DNA of 64,000 bases, taken from positions 19,926,814-19,990,813 of the forward strand of contig OY821740.1 of NCBI GenBank assembly GCA_963682055.1, given 5' to 3'. The notes below the pieces were generated by a model. That model had not been told where the DNA came from. It did not search any database and saw only the letters and a list, made by a program, of their open reading frames with translations. Positions 59,907 to 64,000 of this stretch are shown piece by piece. The stretch comes from Primula veris (taxonomy: Eukaryota > Streptophyta > Magnoliopsida > Ericales > Primulaceae). Position numbers and translations under genes: made by a program. Within the stretch, counting starts at the first letter, position 1, and each line of letters starts with the position of its first letter.

Positions 59907-61329
59907 TGTTGGAAAAAGTTGGAAAACATGTAGTTTAAACATGGTTGTTCCAAGTGGTCAGGGACCATTTTTGAGTCAATTTTTGATGCGACTACTCAGT
60001 TTTTCTGAGGCCATACTCTATGCGTTTGAGTAGCTCGTGCGACGAGCTTCGCAACGGTATATCGCATGACCTATTCGGAGGAAGGGTGTGAATGATAATT
60101 GGACTCGAAGGTTGGTACTCGAAAGAGGGAAAAAACCGAAATCTGGAAAATGGAGTAGAGTGGGAATAAACCATGAGGGTTATCCCACATTGGAAAATCA
60201 AGGTTGATTTTTACTCTATATATACAAGTCCATCCCATGTAGTTGGTAAACTAATTAAGTCCACATACCCATGAGTGGGTTAGTGTGTACCACACACGCG
60301 CGCGCTCGCTCGTGTCTCGGGACTCGGGCCTCGGGTCACGGGACGCGGGACGCGGGATGCGGGATTTGGGATTTGGGATTTGGGATTTGGGGAATGTCTC
60401 GGGTCTCGGGTCTCGGGTCTTGTACTGAAAATGGACTTTTTGCATATTTGTAAGAGCAGTCCCTAGAGTTCCAGAAAGTTTGAAACTCCAGCAGTAATGG
60501 AGGCGGATTCTGGGGATGTAACTCCCAGAATTAAATGACCACAATTAATTCTGCGGTTTCAGAATTCCTCTATAAAGAGGCAGCCATCCCCTCACATTCC
60601 ATACACATGAAATCAGTCTCTCTTCTCTCTAAAACAGCATACATTTTTTTTTCTACATAGCATATTAGAAACCAGAGAGAACCACCCACTAAAAGCTCGA
60701 CTTTGACTCGTCGCCAGTTTCCGGCGAGTCATCCGAGAGACGTTGTACCTTGGGATCGAAGCGTCAACGCAACCAGAAACATCAAGGTGTTTGGGCGAAT
60801 ATCGGTTAAGGGCATACTGTTAACAGTAGCCTCGTCTAATTGTTTTTTACATTCTGTCCATTTATTTTCCGCACTTAAATTCTGTTTTTTACATTCTGTT
60901 TTTCCAATTCAGTATTTAATTTCAGTATTTTAATTTGATGTACTTAGCTGTAGCTTTTCTATTCTGTTTGTAACTTTCTGTAATTAGTTTAAAGTTCTAT
61001 TTTATGCTGTAATTACTATTCTGTAATTTATTTCAGTAATTAGAATAGTTTCAATGCAGTCCTGTACTTTCATTTTAAAACAGAACAGTCCGGCTGTTAA
61101 GTTTATACTTTCCAGTCCGGCAGTTTCTATTAATTGCAAATCAGTACATCAGATTATTAATTAATAATAATACAAATAACGTTTACTTTTATTTATATTC
61201 AGTACCTACATGTTGTAATCAGTTTATTCTATTCCAATTGGAAATTAATAAAGATTACACTAGTTTTGTTTAATTATTGTTTAGTCCTTTAATTATTGTT
61301 AATTGTTATTTCGTACACGGAAACCAACA
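59907..61329 (+). repeat. 3' LTR of the nested Copia, with expanded G-rich repeat
   Basis: 1,423 bp, 65 bp longer than the 5' LTR. The excess is mainly at 60310-60420, where CGGGACT/CGGGACG/CGGGATT units have multiplied and a 7-bp ATTTGGG repeat has arisen. There are five GGG runs at 60361, 60368, 60375, 60382 and 60389. Confidence 0.9.
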
Positions 61330-61334
61330 CACAT

Positions 61335-62910
61335 GACCCAAACGGTGATGCCATGTATCGCTAGTTGAGATTACTGTATTAGATTGGGGATTGGGTTCTT
61401 GTTTCATTGTAAGTCCCATCAGATTGTATAGCCCGTCTTGTTGTCTACCCAAACCAATCGTCTTCTTCGAAACCAGATCCTGCAAAACACAACATGAAGG
61501 ATAAAAAGTTACCGAGCAACCCAACTCATTTGTTATTTTGCTAACAGACATTAAATCAACTCAAAATCTAGGCACGCATAAAACATTGTGTAAGCTGTAA
61601 TCAATATTTAATGGCAAGGACCCAACAGAATCAATTGGGGCTCTTTCCCCGTTTGGTAACAAAACCGGTGATAATGCATGATTTTTATCGTTGAATATCA
61701 TCTTTCTATTTGATGAAACAATGTGATTTGTTGCCCCGCTATCAATTATCCATCGATGAGATTTAATACTTGACAAACCTGGTAGGCTACTGACATTTGA
61801 TTGAGGTGTTACTCCAAAATTACCCTTTTTATTTAGAACAACTAAAATTTGCTCCATTTGGGACTCTGTAATTGAAGAGAGAGAAGTCGTCTCTCCTTTC
61901 CCGATTTTGTTGACTTGGTTTGCTGTCGTAGCAGCTCTATTATCTCCTCCTCTGTACCTACTACTTGTCATGTTTTTCAGATGACCAGGGGGAAAACCAT
62001 GAAGTTGATAACAAGTCTCCACAAAGTTCCCCGGTGTATCGCAATGTGAAAATTGAGGTCGACGACTACCATCTCTTGAATTTCGCCTAGGGTTTTGATC
62101 TTCTTTGTTCGGACCGCCTCTTCCTTCGCTCCTCTGATCAAAGTTTGGGCGAGAATTAATTTGACCAAATCGATTCCATTTGGCTTTTCGCACTGCCATT
62201 GCAGCGGCTGTTTCGATTGTTTGAGGGGCTGTTTGGCTTAAATATCGCTGTCTCTCCTCTTGAGTGATTGACGAATAAGCTTGTCGGAGAGATGGTAAAG
62301 GATTCATAAGGAGGACTTGCCCTCGTACGGCACTATACGAGTCGTTGAGCCCCATTAGAAACTGCATAAGTTTTTGACGATCTTGGTTAGCTCCACATTG
62401 GCACAATTCTGAGTAAGAAGAAAGTTCGTCCCACAACTTTTTAAGTTTTGTATAATAGGCAGCCACAGATAATTGTTCTTGTTTAAGGTATGCTATGTCC
62501 CGTTGTATCTCATAGATACGAGGAGCATTACTTTGAGAAAAGCGCTCACGTATGTCCTCCCAAACCTCGCGAGCGGTGGAATAATAAACTACACTTTCAG
62601 ATATGTCAGAGGAAAGTGAATTGATTATCCAAGATTGGACCATATCGTTGCATCGGGACCATGTCGCAAATTGGTCAAGATTATCATTCGAAGAGGGGGG
62701 TTTTATTGCGCCGTTGACAAACCCTAGCTCGTTATTGGCGTTCAAAGATTTAGAAATCGACCTATACCAAGAGGTATAATTGTCGCCGATAAGTGGTTTG
62801 GATACGAGTGTTAAACCCGGATTGTCGGAATGATGGAAAAAAAAAGGATTATTTATATCGTTCAGGCTTGAGTCAGCCGCGACGATGTTTGTTTGATTTT
62901 CGTCCCCCAT
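61335..62910 (-). pseudogene. Minus-strand Copia element, gag and protease
   Basis: ATG at 62910 (MGDENQTNIVAADS). Gag has the usual plant Copia signature (FFHHSDNPGLTLVSKPL, NYTSWYRSISKSLNANNELG, then AREVWEDIRERFSQSNAPRI). The zinc knuckle is degenerate: FSHCDTPGNFVETCYQLHGF, with the first Cys now Phe and the His now Asn. Protease WIIDSGATNHIVSS. The frame stops at 61561-61563 after VLCVPRF. A second frame carries on as SVSKITNELGC to TWHHRLGH, where the nested Copia interrupts it. The reading frame resumes on the other side of the insertion at 53612. Inactive. Confidence 0.88.
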
Positions 62911-63011
62911 GAATATAAGAAGGATATTGCTGGTGTAGAGGGGAAAAAAAACCGAAAAAGAGACAGACTCCGGGAACAGGAGTAGAAAGGAAGCGTATAT
63001 GGATCAAAATA

Positions 63012-63193
63012 GCTCTGGTACCATGAAAACAAATAGCGCAGAAAGAATGATTTTATTAACAATATACAACACATATTTATACAAAGGATGGAGCAACTAT
63101 TTCCTAATCAGTAGGAAATCCTACAGCTATTTCAATATATGTATCAAACTATTTCCTTATATAAAGTCAGACTATTTCCTTATATTTCTAACA
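63012..63193 (-). repeat. 5' LTR and primer-binding site of the minus-strand Copia
   Basis: Read on the minus strand, a 170-bp LTR (63193 to 63024) begins TGTTAGAAATATAAGG and ends GTTTTCA. It is followed at 63023-63012 by TGGTACCAGAGC, one mismatch from the usual TGGTATCAGAGC complementary to initiator tRNA-Met. The short LTR fits small plant Copia families. The 3' LTR is not in the window next to the RT end, because the element is truncated at 52179. Bases 63194-63198 (TCTAC) would be the target duplication. Confidence 0.75.
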
Positions 63194-63198
63194 TCTAC

Positions 63199-63619
63199 AC
63201 CAGGGGAAAAAATAGAAGCTTCTCATTTGACTTCACAATATACTGTAATATCCTAGTATGGCATGGTAAAACGTCCACCATTCTAACGTTTCCATTTTCG
63301 ATTCTTTTGAGTAATGATATTAAAGAGTATGGGTATAAATGAATCTTCAATAACTACAACTAGGTGGTTTAGTGCATTCTTAAAAATGATCAGTACAATT
63401 TAAGCAGAACGGGATTTATGTCAAAACATAAAGTAAAAATTCCAAGACATTCTAAATTGTAGATTTGATGATCAAATAAGACTGACCAATATGAAGGAAA
63501 AAAAATAACATGAAGAAGATCCAACTAATGTTTATCTTTTGGAAACGAAATGTAAAAATATCAAACCAGATAAAAGAGAAAGACATCAAAATCCAAAGCT
63601 TTAAAACTAACAAATGAAA
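63199..63619. other. Non-coding stretch
   Basis: No gene recognised. Likely 3' flank/UTR of the minus-strand gene that begins at 63620. Confidence 0.4.
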
Positions 63620-64000
63620 TCAAATAAAACTAGGACGGAAGTCAACCCCAAATCCATGGTAGGGCATTGCACCATCCAATTCGGGAACTCTATCAATGGA
63701 ACCATCATCGTTATAAGCAACTCCGGATGAACTTGCACCATCTGTACTTGAAAAACCACGACCACTCCCAGCATTAAACAACCAACCACGCGACCACTCC
63801 CAGCATTGAACAACCAACCACTAGCATTGTTATTAGCAACTCCGGATGAACTTGCACCATTTGTACTTGGCAAACCACGACTACTCCCAGCATTGAACAA
63901 CCAACCACTAGCATCGTTATAAGCAACTACGGATGAACTTGCACTATTTGTACTTGGCAAACCGCGACCATACCCAACATTGAACAACCAATCACTAGCA
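63620..64000 (-). pseudogene. C-terminal end of an unrecognised repeat protein gene
   Basis: The minus-strand frame enters from beyond the window and encodes 29-residue repeats such as ASGWLFNAGSSRGLPSTNG followed by ASSSGVANNN. Unit starts on the plus strand lie near 63923 and 63836 (87 bp apart) and 63717 (119 bp apart). The 119-bp spacing reflects a 32-bp duplication (copies of CGACCACTCCCAGCATT..., about 63765-63828). Since 32 is not a multiple of three, the frame shifts inside the last repeat. Beyond it the original frame would continue as ...DGSIDRVPELDGAMPYHG and end at 63620, while the shifted frame ends at 63607. I do not recognise the family. It could be the low-complexity tail of a plant regulatory protein. 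It may be a live gene with an altered C-terminus. Confidence 0.5.

Larger units (their letters stand above)
53613..61329 (+). mobile_element. Copia LTR retrotransposon nested in another Copia
   Basis: 7.7 kb with LTRs at 53613-54970 and 59907-61329 (TGTTGG...CCAACA). A perfect 5-bp target duplication, CACAT, lies at 53608-53612 and 61330-61334. The internal gene order protease, integrase, RT, RNase H is diagnostic of Copia. The host element is on the opposite strand. The LTRs differ by several substitutions and by repeat expansion, so the insertion is not recent. The internal region has several stops and is inactive. No standard TGGTATCAGAGC primer site follows the 5' LTR (it reads ATCTTAACAGATA), so the primer tRNA is unclear. 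Confidence 0.92.

Noticed and set aside
60361..60392. Telomere-like repeat
   Set aside because: The unit is ATTTGGG, not the plant TTTAGGG, it is only five units long, and it lies inside an LTR where neighbouring CGGGATT units explain its origin.

Overview
The window is nuclear DNA from a flowering plant, probably a eudicot. It is AT-rich and has LINE, Copia and Gypsy retroelements with plant-type domains, a CACTA-type MITE, and pieces of an auxin response factor (ARF) gene, an F-box gene and a plant-type tRNA-Leu. I see no intact host protein gene. What is left is broken genes and mobile elements in nested layers.

Layout. 1-4728 is the 3' part of an old Copia element (integrase, RT/RNase H remnants, 3' LTR) with a solo LTR nested in it (643-2750, ATGTG target duplication). 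4729-24729 and 34029-52178 are two direct copies (A and B) of one long segment. Each holds, in order: a Gypsy gag relic (minus), a 1.65-kb foldback element, ARF exons (minus), a near full-length LINE (plus) inserted in an ARF intron, an 820-bp-arm inverted repeat made of further ARF exons, a LINE ORF1 fragment and a small CACTA MITE. Copy A also carries a 1.9-kb solo LTR that B lacks. The offset between copies at their right ends equals 24730-52178 (27,449 bp), so the simplest model is a tandem duplication. In this model 24730-34028 is the start of unit B, and its counterpart in unit A lies upstream of the window, beyond the old Copia insertion.

24730-34028 contains a TA microsatellite, an RPL27 start fragment, a tRNA-Leu gene without its anticodon arm, about 190-bp degenerate repeats, a minisatellite of about 30 units, an F-box pseudogene and the protease part of the Gypsy relic. 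52179-63193 is a minus-strand Copia element (gag, protease, integrase, start of RT, 5' LTR), split by a second, plus-strand Copia element (53613-61329) with 1.36/1.42-kb LTRs and a perfect CACAT target duplication. The last 400 bases hold the C-terminal end of a minus-strand repeat-containing protein gene, broken by a 32-bp slippage duplication.

How the parts fit together. The ARF locus is the host core. It lost its 5' end, had two exons copied into a palindrome, received a LINE in an intron, and was then duplicated with everything around it. The two LINE copies carry different inactivating mutations, so they decayed separately after duplication. The ARF palindrome could produce double-stranded RNA against ARF genes and is the most interesting candidate here.
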